Below, one piece after another: positions 8,533 through 17,834 of a DNA stretch of 32,515 bases. The notes beneath the pieces are model-generated. The model was not told the DNA's origin. It searched no databases and saw only the letters and a list, made by a program, of their open reading frames with translations. Location of the stretch: NCBI GenBank assembly GCA_017515595.1, contig JAFWFL010000021.1:1-32515 (forward strand). Reading direction: 5' to 3'. The DNA comes from Coriobacteriales bacterium. Its GTDB lineage: Bacteria; Actinomycetota; Coriobacteriia; Coriobacteriales; UMGS124. Made by a program: the position numbers and the translations under genes. Each line of letters starts with the position of its first letter. The first letter of the stretch is position 1.

Positions 8533-10242
8533 GTGGCGCAGGCAAAACGCAGATCAAACACACAGCAGTCGACGCCAACTTCTAAGTCAAGGAACGCATC
8601 GAACATAAACGGAGGGCATGCAGCCGCTCATAAAGCTTCGCGCAGCAAACCCGAGCGTAATAAGAGCGTGCCGTCTGAAGCAAATGAGTCAGCGGAGGAA
8701 AGCGCTTTTGGAGCATATCCTCGGTTTGATATGTCCACGCGCGACCAGATTGCCGGAATCATCCTGGCGGTGCTTGGCATCTCGATGCTTATTGCTGTAC
8801 TAACGCCTACAACCGGTGTAATATCCCAGACCATAAGCACATGGCTCCATCTGGCCTTTGGAGTTGGGGCTTTTCTCATACCCATAACCTTAATTGTCTG
8901 GGCTGTTATGTTCTTTATGCCTGAACGGCATATTATTCCGCTTCATGTAGCGATTGGTCTGGGTCTCATAGCGTTAGCCATAATGGGGCTTATGGGTATT
9001 ACAACGCCCAATGCAGACAATCCCCAAATTGGCGCTCAAATACTGTTTAACCAGGAATACGCTCTCCCCGAGCGCGGCGGTTACCTGGGGAACGGTCTTG
9101 CCTGGCTGCTGTTAACACTGGTAGGCAAAGTAGCTGGGATTGTCATACTTATAGGTCTTATAATTGCGGGTCTCTTTATCATTGGTTTGGATGTTCGCAA
9201 ACTTGTTGAGGCAATACGCGAACGCCATGAGCGGGCTCGTGAAGAGGCGCGTTTGCGCGAACAAAAACGGGCAAACAGACGTGCCCAGAGCATGGCATCA
9301 AACCGTTTTTCTCAGACAGACGTATCCTTGCCTCAGGATTATGCCCCAACCGCACTTTTTAATCCCAACAAACCGCTCTCGGGATATCAAAATACTCCCG
9401 TTGCTCCTACAAGACCAATGAGCGGAACGCTCTATCCAGACGGAAGCTTTGTCCCGCTTGAAGCAGTGAACGTACCTTCGTATCTCTTGCAAAAGCAAGG
9501 GGCTCAAAACTTACCTACAACCTTTATGCCCGAGATTGATGCAAGAAATCCTATATCAGTGTCATGCGGAGATGAACCTTGGCTTGGCATGTACGCATCG
9601 CCTGAAGCACTGAGAAAGACCACGACGTTTGAAGACGAAGCCCCTCTTTATGCAGAAGAAGCTGACGAGTCTTTTGAGAATGACGAAGATGAAATTGAAG
9701 AATATGACGAAGTTGGGCAAACAAAAGGTATTCCAAAGCACCTGCAGCGTCGTATTGATGATGCTCAATTCTGGTGGGATCCAAAGGATGATTTAAAACG
9801 TGATACGTTTGATCCTGATGAACCAATGAGAGATGACTCAAACCTGCCGGGAGTTTTGCCCGGCGCTCCCGTGCTCTTTGAAGAAGATCTCGACAATTCC
9901 GAGAAAAGCGGCTTTGTTTTGACAGGCTCAACCATAGAAAGTATAAACAATGCCGCAAACCTCCAGATGAATGAGAGTAAAGCGGTTTCTTCTAAGATTA
10001 AAGCATCAGCTATTGAACAGCAATATGAAGATACGAGCTTGCCCTGGGTAAAACCATCGCAGACGTCAGTGAAAAATGATGCTCCAAAAAAGATCGAAAC
10101 AGCCAAGGGTTTTAATGAGACACGTACTGTCAAAAATACCGACATTGCTCCAAAGAGCGAATATAAGCTTCCTGATCCAAATTGTTTAAACCGGAGCCAG
10201 AACGGTTTGGTAAAGTCGCGTGAAGAACAGCGTGAAACATAG
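8533..10242 (+). CDS. ftsK: FtsK, N-terminal membrane and linker part (split by in-frame TAG)
   Basis: About 569 residues forming the front half of the septal DNA translocase FtsK/SpoIIIE. Residues ~70-230 hold four hydrophobic membrane segments, followed by a basic Arg/Glu helix and a long acidic, low-complexity linker. The last ~30 residues (YKLPDPNCLN onward) already belong to the conserved alpha-domain region just before the motor. The frame ends at TAG (10240-10242) and continues in the same frame into the motor part at 10255. GTG 8533 is preferred because GGAGG (8518-8522) lies 10 nt upstream; the ATG at 8524, overlapping the RNase J stop, is only one base from that site. Alone, this piece could anchor at the septum but cannot hydrolyse ATP. 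Confidence 0.8.
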   Translation: MAQAKRRSNTQQSTPTSKSRNASNINGGHAAAHKASRSKPERNKSVPSEANESAEESAFGAYPRFDMSTRDQIAGIILAVLGISMLIAVLTPTTGVISQTISTWLHLAFGVGAFLIPITLIVWAVMFFMPERHIIPLHVAIGLGLIALAIMGLMGITTPNADNPQIGAQILFNQEYALPERGGYLGNGLAWLLLTLVGKVAGIVILIGLIIAGLFIIGLDVRKLVEAIRERHERAREEARLREQKRANRRAQSMASNRFSQTDVSLPQDYAPTALFNPNKPLSGYQNTPVAPTRPMSGTLYPDGSFVPLEAVNVPSYLLQKQGAQNLPTTFMPEIDARNPISVSCGDEPWLGMYASPEALRKTTTFEDEAPLYAEEADESFENDEDEIEEYDEVGQTKGIPKHLQRRIDDAQFWWDPKDDLKRDTFDPDEPMRDDSNLPGVLPGAPVLFEEDLDNSEKSGFVLTGSTIESINNAANLQMNESKAVSSKIKASAIEQQYEDTSLPWVKPSQTSVKNDAPKKIETAKGFNETRTVKNTDIAPKSEYKLPDPNCLNRSQNGLVKSREEQRET

Positions 10243-10254
10243 GAAACAGCGCAA

Positions 10255-11670
10255 ATGCTCCAGGATGTTTTGAACGATTTCAAGCGGAGCGCTGAGGTTG
10301 TTGGCTGGATTGAAGGCCCCACGTTTACAACCTATAAAGTTGAGCCTGCAAAAGGTGTTGCCGTAAGCAGATTTACGAGTATGGAAGATGATATTGCGCG
10401 CGTACTCGCGAGACCGAGTGTTCGTATTTATGCGCCGGTTCCCAATACGCCTTATGTAGGTATCGAAGTTCCCAATAAATCAATGCAGACTGTTCTGTTT
10501 GGGGACGTGCTTCCTTATGTAACCGGCGGTCCTCTCGACTTTGCCATTGGCCTTGACGGAAACGGTAAGCCGGTTCATGCTGACCTTTCAAAACTTCCGC
10601 ACATTCTTATTGCCGGTACAACGGGTTCGGGTAAATCGGTCACGGTGAATACCATTGTGGTGAGTATGCTCATGCGCGATACTCCAGATGATGTTCGCTT
10701 TATTATGGTTGATCCAAAGCAGGTTGAGTTCTCGATCTATAACGGAATTCCTCATCTCATTATGCCGGTCGTTACAGATATGAAACAAGCGGCAGCTGCT
10801 CTTCAATGGAGCGTAACCGAGATGGACAGACGGTACCGTCTCTTTAGTACGGTAGGCGTACGCAATCTCAATTCATATAATGAGATGGTTGATTCCGGCA
10901 AATATGATCAGGAAACTCCGCTAGTACACATGCCAAGTATCGTAATTGTTATTGATGAGCTGGCAGACCTCATGATGGTTGCTAAGAAGGATGTAGAAGC
11001 CTCTATTGTAAGAATTGCCCAGCTGGGACGTGCCTGCGGAATACACCTGGTCATGGCCACGCAGCGTCCTTCAGCAGATGTTGTAACGGGACTTATCAGA
11101 GCTAACGTTGCAAACAGAATCGGTTTGAAGGTAGCAAAAGGCGACGACTCCCGAATCATTATTGACCAGCGCGGTGCCGAGAAACTCCTCGGTAACGGCG
11201 ACATGCTCTTTTTGCAGACATCTTTTGGCGATAAACCACGCCGTATTCAAGGCTGCTGGCTGTCTGACGGTGAAGTTGCGGCTGTTGTCGGGCAGTTAAA
11301 AACTCAAACTTGGGAGCAGTACAGTTATACCTTGCCGCAGGCAGCGCCCACACAGATGGTTATGGATCTGGGCAGCCCGCAGGATTCCATTCAGACAGGC
11401 GCTGCAACGGGTTCAAACAGCGAAGATGAACCGCTTGCATGGCAGGCTGCCCGTCTTATTGTAGAGAATAATATGGGATCGACTTCTATGATTCAACGTC
11501 GCCTTAAAGTTGGCTATGCCCGTGCGGGCAGGCTTATGGATATGCTTGAGGAAATGGGTATTGTAGGGCCGGCATGCGGGTCAAAACCGCGTGAGGTTTT
11601 AATACATGACCTTGATGAGCTCGAAACATTAAAACAGTCAATGTGTTCTGCCGAGGAGGACTACTCATGA
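10255..11670 (+). CDS. ftsK: FtsK, C-terminal DNA translocase motor part
   Basis: A 471-residue FtsK motor. Walker A GTTGSGKS is at residues 121-128. Walker B is IVIVIDELADLMM, followed by the RIAQLGRACGIHLVMATQRP block. The C-terminal winged-helix gamma domain, which reads KOPS-like DNA, is present (QRRLKVGYARAGRLMDMLEE). Homology to FtsK begins upstream of this ATG, across the TAG codon at 10240, so the natural product is expected to be one ~1045-residue protein. A weak AGGA (10241-10244) overlaps the stop, 10 nt before this ATG, so restart is possible. The 3' end overlaps the next gene by ATGA. This could be a real two-piece FtsK, a nonsense mutation, or a sequence error. Confidence 0.85.
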   Translation: MLQDVLNDFKRSAEVVGWIEGPTFTTYKVEPAKGVAVSRFTSMEDDIARVLARPSVRIYAPVPNTPYVGIEVPNKSMQTVLFGDVLPYVTGGPLDFAIGLDGNGKPVHADLSKLPHILIAGTTGSGKSVTVNTIVVSMLMRDTPDDVRFIMVDPKQVEFSIYNGIPHLIMPVVTDMKQAAAALQWSVTEMDRRYRLFSTVGVRNLNSYNEMVDSGKYDQETPLVHMPSIVIVIDELADLMMVAKKDVEASIVRIAQLGRACGIHLVMATQRPSADVVTGLIRANVANRIGLKVAKGDDSRIIIDQRGAEKLLGNGDMLFLQTSFGDKPRRIQGCWLSDGEVAAVVGQLKTQTWEQYSYTLPQAAPTQMVMDLGSPQDSIQTGAATGSNSEDEPLAWQAARLIVENNMGSTSMIQRRLKVGYARAGRLMDMLEEMGIVGPACGSKPREVLIHDLDELETLKQSMCSAEEDYS

Positions 11671-13031
11671 GCGCTCGTACATTAGGCGAGGTGCTGTCAG
11701 AGCGTCGCAAATCTCTCAACCTTTCTATAGACAGGGTAGCGAGTGATACCAAATTGCGGCGGCAAATGATAGAAGCGTTCGAAACAAACAACTTTAATGC
11801 CATGCCGCCCAAGGGTTATGCGCAGGCATCGCTTTCCTCATACGCCCGCTATTTAGGGCTTGACCCCAACGAGATTCTCTACCTTTATGAGACTCAGATT
11901 CAGGAAGCCGAGAGAGAACGGCGTCTTGCAAAACAGGGATCATACTCAGCCAGAAGTCAGCGTACCTCCGGACAGCAAGGTTCGAGACGCGAGGCAGATT
12001 CTCGCGATCCGTACGGTGGCTCCAGAAGCTATACCATTGAACAAAGAGGATCAGATTCTGCTGCCCGAAGAAGCAGCGGTTATGGAGATGCACAGCCTCG
12101 GCAATATAGAAACAACGGTTATGATCTGCAGGAAACATCTCAGAGATATGACGATTCTCCACGTCAGCGGAGTCGTATTATTGAAGATGACAACCCGCTT
12201 TACACACGTAGGACTGATTCGCAAAGAACACAAAACAGAATAACACCTCAGGATTCTCAGGAAATGAGAGGCGATTCTCAGGTATTTGATCTTGATGACG
12301 GTTACTTTGGTGGAAGCGGCGGTCAAACGGCATCATTTAATGCTGCCGGCAGAGGGAACCGCTCTACGGGTATGCGTAATAAATCATCGCAACCTCAGAC
12401 AATAACCCTGCAGGAGATCATCGAAGGTTTTCTCGATTTTATGAGAAATAACCGTACAACCGCTTATATAATTATTGCAGCGATTTCGGTTGTTTTAATT
12501 GTTCTCATTATTATTGGTATTTCTTCCTGTGCAAGGAATAATGCAAATTTCGGAAATCCCGGAGAGAATGTAACAGTTGTAGTAACAACAAATGACAACA
12601 GCAATACAAACGGACAAGACGGGAACCAAGATTCGTCAACAGATGAAACCGCGCTTATACCGTCTGTTGATCTTAATAACCTCGATCCGGGTTCAAACAT
12701 TATTCTTATGGTTTCTGATACTACAGACAACCCGCCTTGGGTTGAAGCTACGGTTGATGGAGTTCAGGTATTTGCCAATAATATGGGTATAGGTACATCC
12801 ATTGAGTGGGGCCTGGCTATGAACGCATATGTCTCGCTGAGCAGCCTTGATGGCGTTACGGTAACAGTGAATGGTGTTGAAGTTTCTCCGACATTACGGA
12901 ACGGTGTATATGTACTCACCGCTAACGTTCCGCAAGAAAAGTGGCCTCAGACGCAGATTCAAACTGAAGAGGTAACTGAGGAAGAAGCAACGGAAGACGA
13001 ATACGTACCTGAAGATGTTGAGGAATGGTAA
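11667..13031 (+). CDS. RodZ-like membrane protein with N-terminal HTH
   Basis: A 454-residue protein with a RodZ-like layout. Residues ~1-70 form a Cro/XRE-type helix-turn-helix (GEVLSERRKSLNLSIDRVAS, then MPPKGYAQASLSSYARYLGLD). A long Gln/Arg/Ser-rich disordered linker runs to ~residue 255. One transmembrane helix follows (~262-288, rich in Ile and Val), then an Asn/Asp/Thr-rich spacer and a beta-rich extracytoplasmic domain resembling the RodZ C-terminal (DUF4115-type) domain. It ends in an acidic tail. RodZ links the MreB cytoskeleton to wall synthesis in rods; no mreB is seen here, so the cellular role is uncertain. The start has GAGGAGG and overlaps the ftsK stop (ATGA). Such an HTH protein between ftsK and rimO is common in actinobacteria. 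Confidence 0.75.
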   Translation: MSARTLGEVLSERRKSLNLSIDRVASDTKLRRQMIEAFETNNFNAMPPKGYAQASLSSYARYLGLDPNEILYLYETQIQEAERERRLAKQGSYSARSQRTSGQQGSRREADSRDPYGGSRSYTIEQRGSDSAARRSSGYGDAQPRQYRNNGYDLQETSQRYDDSPRQRSRIIEDDNPLYTRRTDSQRTQNRITPQDSQEMRGDSQVFDLDDGYFGGSGGQTASFNAAGRGNRSTGMRNKSSQPQTITLQEIIEGFLDFMRNNRTTAYIIIAAISVVLIVLIIIGISSCARNNANFGNPGENVTVVVTTNDNSNTNGQDGNQDSSTDETALIPSVDLNNLDPGSNIILMVSDTTDNPPWVEATVDGVQVFANNMGIGTSIEWGLAMNAYVSLSSLDGVTVTVNGVEVSPTLRNGVYVLTANVPQEKWPQTQIQTEEVTEEEATEDEYVPEDVEEW

Positions 13032-13042
13032 AAGGAATCAAG

Positions 13043-14389
13043 ATGAGAATAGAACGTCATCCGTCTATTCATTTTATTACGCTCGGCTGTGCAAAAAACG
13101 AAGTCGATACCAACAGAATGCGTGCGCTTATAGAGGCGAGTGAGCTGTTTGATATCGAAGAAGATGTTACAAAGGCTGATCTTGTTATTATCAATACGTG
13201 TTCTTTTTTGACAGAAGCAGTGAATGAGGGTATAGAGCTGACTCTTGAGCTTGCTCAGGAAAAAGCTGAGAATCAAATAAACTGTCCAATTGTTATGGCA
13301 GGGTGCATCCCCTCAAGATACGGTTCCGAGCTCATACCGGAGCTTCCGGAAGTTGCGGCGTTTGTCCCGGTAGATAAAGAAGACACAATTGTTCAAGTTT
13401 GTCTCGAAGTTTTACAGATAGAGTATTCAGGTAATCTCAAACAGCCCAAGGTTGCCAGAACCGTTGAAGCTGCCTGTGCTTACATAAAAATCTCCGACGG
13501 TTGCGACAGGTTCTGCTCGTTCTGCGCAATCCCTTATATACGTGGCCGTTATTATTCGAGAAGCCCGCGGGAGATTCTTGATGAATCTGCTTATCTGGTA
13601 GATCAAGGAGTAAAAGAACTGGTACTTATTGGTCAGGATACCGGTATTTGGGGATCTGATTTAGAGCCTCCGCTTAATTTGGCATGGCTTTTGCGTGAAG
13701 TAGCAAAAATTGCAAGAAAAGTGAACGGCTGGGTACGTGTTCTTTACTTACAGCCTGAGGGCATGACGCAAGACCTCATAGAAACTATTCGCGATACGCC
13801 TGAAGTCTGTAAATACATTGATATTCCGCTCCAGCATGTTTCTGAAGAGATTTTAAAGCGCATGAACAGGAGAGGGAACGCACGGGAGTTTTTGGAACTC
13901 ATACAACATCTGCGTGCAGAGATTCCCAACATAACCCTGCGCACCACATACATGGTAGGTTTTCCCGGTGAGACCGAGGAAGATTTTGAGGAACTGGTTA
14001 GTTTTGCAGAAGAGGCTCAATTTGATTACCATGCACTCTTTTCTTACTCTCCTGAAGAAGGAACCGAGGCATGCGAGTTACCAAACCAGGTAGAAGAAGA
14101 TATTAAACTTGAGCGTCTTCAAAAAATGACAGATATTTGTGATTCTCTCGGCCATGCTTCTGCAGCTCAGCATATAGGCAAAACGTATCCGGTTCTTGTT
14201 GACGGCTTAGAAGAGGAAGAAGACGGTCTTACGACCATAATTGGAAGATGCTCTTTCCAAGCGCCAGATTCTGACGGCGTGGTTCATATTGAACAGGGGA
14301 GCGCGGTTTCTGGCGAGACGGTATATGTTACTATCACCGACTCAGCTTGTTATGAGCTTTTTGGAGATATAGTACAAAGAGAAGTGTAG
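13043..14389 (+). CDS. rimO: Ribosomal protein S12 methylthiotransferase
   Basis: A 448-residue radical-SAM methylthiotransferase that modifies the conserved Asp of ribosomal protein S12. The N-terminal UPF0004 domain starts FITLGCAKNEVDTNRM and supplies the first cluster cysteines (GCAKN, NTCSF, AGCIPSRY). The radical-SAM cluster motif is CDRFCSFC. A TRAM domain closes the protein. The LGCAKN and SDGCDRFCSFCAIP signatures separate RimO from MiaB, whose own gene is at the other end of this window. The ATG at 13043 is preferred over the ATG at 13025, because AAAGGA lies six bases upstream and the earlier start overlaps the previous gene with no usable ribosome-binding site. Confidence 0.94.
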   Translation: MRIERHPSIHFITLGCAKNEVDTNRMRALIEASELFDIEEDVTKADLVIINTCSFLTEAVNEGIELTLELAQEKAENQINCPIVMAGCIPSRYGSELIPELPEVAAFVPVDKEDTIVQVCLEVLQIEYSGNLKQPKVARTVEAACAYIKISDGCDRFCSFCAIPYIRGRYYSRSPREILDESAYLVDQGVKELVLIGQDTGIWGSDLEPPLNLAWLLREVAKIARKVNGWVRVLYLQPEGMTQDLIETIRDTPEVCKYIDIPLQHVSEEILKRMNRRGNAREFLELIQHLRAEIPNITLRTTYMVGFPGETEEDFEELVSFAEEAQFDYHALFSYSPEEGTEACELPNQVEEDIKLERLQKMTDICDSLGHASAAQHIGKTYPVLVDGLEEEEDGLTTIIGRCSFQAPDSDGVVHIEQGSAVSGETVYVTITDSACYELFGDIVQREV

Positions 14390-14392
14390 TAT

Positions 14393-15523
14393 ATGACAGA
14401 ACCACAACAACACGGACAAAGCCAAACGCAAAAATGGACCATTGCGAATACAGTAACCATGATTCGCATTGTACTTATACCGCTCTGTCTCGTTTTAATG
14501 CTGCTTCCCTGGGCAGCATCTTTTGGTTTGAGCTATGACGTACAGGTTATTGTATCTTTACTTTTATATATTGTCATATCTCTTACCGACAGTCTTGACG
14601 GATATCTTGCACGTTCGCGCAACGAAGTGACTGATTTTGGCAAGTTTATGGACCCTATTGCAGATAAGGTCCTCGTAATTGCCGTTCTTTGTGCTCTAGT
14701 AGAGCTTGATCTTTTGCCGTCATGGATTCCTGTGGTAATTGTGACCCGCGAGTTTTTGGTAAGCGGTCTGCGAATGATTGTTGCAACAGACGGTGTTGTT
14801 GTAGCAGCAAGCTTTATTGGTAAAGCAAAGACATTTACCACCATGATCGCAATAGGGCTTTTTATGCTTATGGGCGCATCGTTTATTGAAAAGCTTCAGC
14901 CCTGGTATAGCTATTTGGCTTGGGCATTCATGATTGCTGCGGTGGTGCTTACCGTTTGGTCAATGATTGATTATTTTCTTCAATGCCGTCCTTATTTATC
15001 TCATGAGCAAAAGTCTTATCAAACAGAAGCATCTTTTGAACATGCTTCGCAAATCATACCTCTGGCCCAGAGCAAAGATATTACCATTGGAACCGCAGAA
15101 TCGTGTACGGGAGGTCTCATAGCGGGCGCTTTGACTTCTGTTTCGGGTTCTTCAGCGGTTGTTGCAGGTGGAATTGTAAGCTATATGCCAAGAATCAAAG
15201 TCTCGCAGTTAAAAGTGGAGCAACAGATTCTTGATAAAGAAGGTATTGTTTCTGAAGCTACGGCTAAAGCCATGGCAGAGGGATGTCTTAAAGCATTAGG
15301 GGTTGATATCGCTGTCAGTACAACAGGCGTGGCCGGGCCTACGGGCGGTTCAAAGGAAACTCCGGTTGGAACCGTTTGCCTGGGACTGGCAACAAAGGAC
15401 GGTACCGTTACAAAGACCTGTCATTTTGAAGGTTCGCGCGAAGAGGTGCGTGCACAGGCCGTCGATTATGCCCTTTCACTAATTCTCTATGAACTAAACG
15501 GTCATTTTACCAGTACAGAATAG
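14393..15523 (+). CDS. Fusion: phosphatidylglycerophosphate synthase (PgsA) + NMN amidohydrolase (PncC/CinA-C)
   Basis: One 376-residue frame joins two enzymes that are usually separate neighbours. Residues ~1-200 are a multi-pass CDP-alcohol phosphatidyltransferase with the full motif: D66, D69-G70, A73-R74, G83, D87 and D91. It is most likely PgsA, which makes phosphatidylglycerophosphate from CDP-diacylglycerol and glycerol-3-phosphate. Residues ~215-376 are a CinA C-terminal (PncC) domain with the catalytic Ser in AESCTGG (S237), plus VSYMPRIK and TTGVAGPTGG. PncC deamidates nicotinamide mononucleotide in NAD salvage. The CinA N-terminal MoaB-like domain is absent. No stop or start-like break separates the halves. 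The gene sits between rimO and recA, where unfused pgsA and cinA commonly lie. Confidence 0.88.
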   Translation: MTEPQQHGQSQTQKWTIANTVTMIRIVLIPLCLVLMLLPWAASFGLSYDVQVIVSLLLYIVISLTDSLDGYLARSRNEVTDFGKFMDPIADKVLVIAVLCALVELDLLPSWIPVVIVTREFLVSGLRMIVATDGVVVAASFIGKAKTFTTMIAIGLFMLMGASFIEKLQPWYSYLAWAFMIAAVVLTVWSMIDYFLQCRPYLSHEQKSYQTEASFEHASQIIPLAQSKDITIGTAESCTGGLIAGALTSVSGSSAVVAGGIVSYMPRIKVSQLKVEQQILDKEGIVSEATAKAMAEGCLKALGVDIAVSTTGVAGPTGGSKETPVGTVCLGLATKDGTVTKTCHFEGSREEVRAQAVDYALSLILYELNGHFTSTE

Positions 15524-15662
15524 GCGACATTTTTCTGTCACGTTTCTGTAAGGTTTTTGTAAACTTAATATTTGAAAAACACTTTTCAGAAGGGCTTTTT
15601 TGTGACAAACTAATGACAGGTGTACTGAGTTAACTATGAAACTGTTCTGACAAGGAGGGCTC

Positions 15663-16793
15663 ATGGCCGCAAAGTCTTCGAATGCAAAAGCAGTCCACGC
15701 GCGTACGGAGGGTGACGAGCGCGAAAAAATGATTGAGCTTACTACTCACGAGATTGTAAAGAGATTCGGCAAAGGCGCCATTATGAAGTATGGTGACGGT
15801 GCACAGGATCTCGAAGTAGAAGTCATCCCTACAGGCGCTTTACCTCTTGATGTTGCGCTGGGGATTGGCGGCGTTCCTCGCGGACGTATTATTGAGATCT
15901 ACGGTCCTGAATCAAGCGGTAAAACCACACTTTCGCTTGAAATTTTAGCCGAAGCCCAGGCACTTGGAGGTATAGTTGCTTTTATTGACGCCGAACATGC
16001 GCTTGATCCCGGTTATGCGGCAAAGCTTGGTGTCGACATTGATGAAGTCCTCATTTCTCAACCTGATACCGGTGAAGATGCGCTTGAAATCTGCGATATG
16101 CTCGTACGCTCAGGAGCAATTGACGTTGTTGTAATTGACTCGGTAGCTGCTCTTGTACCGCGAGCTGAGATTGAAGGCGAAATTGGCGACTCCTCGGTAG
16201 GACTTCAGGCACGTCTTATGAGCCAGGCTTTAAGAAAGCTTGCCGGTTCTCTTTCGAAATCAAAGACAACCTGTATTTTTATTAACCAGCTGCGTGAGAA
16301 GATTGGCATTATGTTCGGTAATCCCGAGACAACAACAGGCGGTCGTGCCCTTAAGTTCTTCTCTTCGGTACGCTTGGAGATAAGAAGGGTTGACAGTATT
16401 AAAAAAGGCACAGAAATTATTGGTAACCGCGTACGGGTAAAAGTTGTCAAAAATAAAGTTGCCGCCCCCTTTAAACAGGCTGAATTTGACGTTATGTACG
16501 GCGAAGGCATCTCAAAAGAGGGCTGTGTTCTTGATATGGCCGTAGAAGACGGTATTGTAGAAAAAGCCGGCTCCTGGTATACCTACGCAGGGGAGCGCTT
16601 AGGACAAGGACGCGACGCAGCAAAGCAGAGTCTTAAAGACAACCCAACATTATGCTCAGAGATTGAGTATAAAGTGCGTGTAGCCGAGGGTCTCATACAG
16701 GATGATAGTATTGACGTTGAAAAGGCAGGACCACACACACTGTCAGGCGTTGATTTTGAATCTGCCGGTTCCGGCGAAGATATGTATATGTAG
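15663..16793 (+). CDS. recA: Recombinase RecA
   Basis: A 376-residue RecA, the ATP-dependent strand-exchange protein that also activates LexA self-cleavage. Walker A GPESSGKT is at residues 81-88. The Walker B region is [15 protein letters not shown]. The L2 and Q-motif region reads [21 protein letters not shown]. The acidic C-terminal tail is short. AAGGAGG lies four to five bases before the ATG. The 139-nt upstream gap holds no GAAC-N4-GTTC-type LexA box like those at lexA. recX follows after 14 nt, so the pair is probably one transcript. Stop is TAG. Confidence 0.98.
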   Translation: MAAKSSNAKAVHARTEGDEREKMIELTTHEIVKRFGKGAIMKYGDGAQDLEVEVIPTGALPLDVALGIGGVPRGRIIEIYGPESSGKTTLSLEILAEAQALGGIVAFIDAEHALDPGYAAKLGVDIDEVLISQPDTGEDALEICDMLVRSGAIDVVVIDSVAALVPRAEIEGEIGDSSVGLQARLMSQALRKLAGSLSKSKTTCIFINQLREKIGIMFGNPETTTGGRALKFFSSVRLEIRRVDSIKKGTEIIGNRVRVKVVKNKVAAPFKQAEFDVMYGEGISKEGCVLDMAVEDGIVEKAGSWYTYAGERLGQGRDAAKQSLKDNPTLCSEIEYKVRVAEGLIQDDSIDVEKAGPHTLSGVDFESAGSGEDMYM

Positions 16794-16807
16794 TTGGATG
16801 CATTTGC

Positions 16808-17563
16808 ATGTCAAACGGAGAAGTTGAGCGAATTAAAAGCCTGCTTGAGAATATGCAGGATAAATCGCATACAGCAAAGAACTGCGAGAACTGCAGCATA
16901 TATGCTCAGTGGATAGATAAAAGCGGTTCGCAAGATCTCCCGCAAACGGGCGAGCGCATTGAATACGAATGTATTTATCTGAGTAACATCAGCAATGATA
17001 CCATTAAGATCATTCATGTTCTTAGGCCTGTCGCAAAAAGGTTCGGAAGACAAAAACGGGAATTTGTTTCGATTGCTCAAGTAACAGAATATTTGAATCA
17101 GCTTACTTTTGACGCTGCATTTAACACGTTGGTTTCTCTGGTTAAAAGGCGGGAGTATTCTTGCGCGCAAATAAGGACAAAACTCTCTGAGTACGGGTAC
17201 ACGTCTGATGTTATAGAAGAATCTATTCAACGTGCCAAACGTGTTTCTCTGCTTAATGATATGCGCTTTGCAGAATGCTTTATAAAATCAAAGCTTCGTC
17301 AGGGATGGGGTCTTAACCGTATTGAGCAAAGCCTCAAAACAAACGGAATCATGATGAGTGATATTCCCGGTTATCCAGATGCATTTATAACTCCTGAGTC
17401 AGAAGCTGAACGTGCGCTCAAGCTATTACAAAGAAAGGGTGTGCCTGAGAAAAATCCTCATCAAAAGCTGGCAAGATATCTCGTAAACAAGGGTTTTGAC
17501 TATTCGGTTGCCATAAACGCTACAATAGAGCGCATAAAGCAAGAAGAGTGTTTGAGCGAGTGA
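16808..17563 (+). CDS. recX: Regulatory protein RecX
   Basis: A 251-residue RecX, which binds RecA filaments and limits their activity. The recognisable RecX triple-helix repeats start near residue ~100 (AFNTLVSLVKRREYSCAQIR) and include LLNDMRFAECFIKSKLRQGWG, the family hallmark, and a last repeat (HQKLARYLVNKGFDYSVAI). The first ~95 residues are an extension with a Cys pair (CENC) and no recognised domain. The ribosome-binding site before the ATG is weak, and recA ends 14 nt upstream, so translational coupling is plausible. The recA-recX order is standard. A start further into the extension cannot be excluded. Confidence 0.88.
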   Translation: MSNGEVERIKSLLENMQDKSHTAKNCENCSIYAQWIDKSGSQDLPQTGERIEYECIYLSNISNDTIKIIHVLRPVAKRFGRQKREFVSIAQVTEYLNQLTFDAAFNTLVSLVKRREYSCAQIRTKLSEYGYTSDVIEESIQRAKRVSLLNDMRFAECFIKSKLRQGWGLNRIEQSLKTNGIMMSDIPGYPDAFITPESEAERALKLLQRKGVPEKNPHQKLARYLVNKGFDYSVAINATIERIKQEECLSE

Positions 17564-17641
17564 GACAATTTGTCAGATTTTGTGTAGAGCAAAAAAGACG
17601 ATTTATTTCTAAAAAGTCGTGCTAAAGTATACGAGCTCAAA

Positions 17642-17718
<77 letters not shown>

Positions 17719-17727
17719 GAATTTTTC

Positions 17728-17756
17728 AAGCCGGAAGAATTTCTTCCGGCTTTTTT
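17728..17756 (+). terminator. Terminator after tRNA-Pro
   Basis: AAGCCGGAAGA pairs perfectly with TCTTCCGGCTT across a three-base loop and runs into a T tract. It ends the tRNA transcript. Confidence 0.92.
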
Positions 17757-17834
17757 GCTTTTAGGGCACTTTTCATGCTGCTTTTGGGTATTATTAACAC
17801 TTGTATGTTTTTCGATTGTACGAATGGATGATTT

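Noticed and set aside
10240-10242. TAG read as a sense codon (recoded genome) in ftsK
   Set aside because: Seven other genes here end naturally at TAG (the surface protein, rpsO, rimO, the PgsA-PncC fusion, recA, the FHA gene and iorA), so genome-wide reassignment is excluded. Local readthrough remains possible.
15560-15605. Terminator between the PgsA-PncC gene and recA
   Set aside because: T-rich runs are present, but no GC-rich stem of useful length precedes them.
15640-15655. LexA box at recA (GAAACTGTTC)
   Set aside because: The half-sites are two bases too close together and the left half is GAAA, so it does not fit the box seen at lexA.
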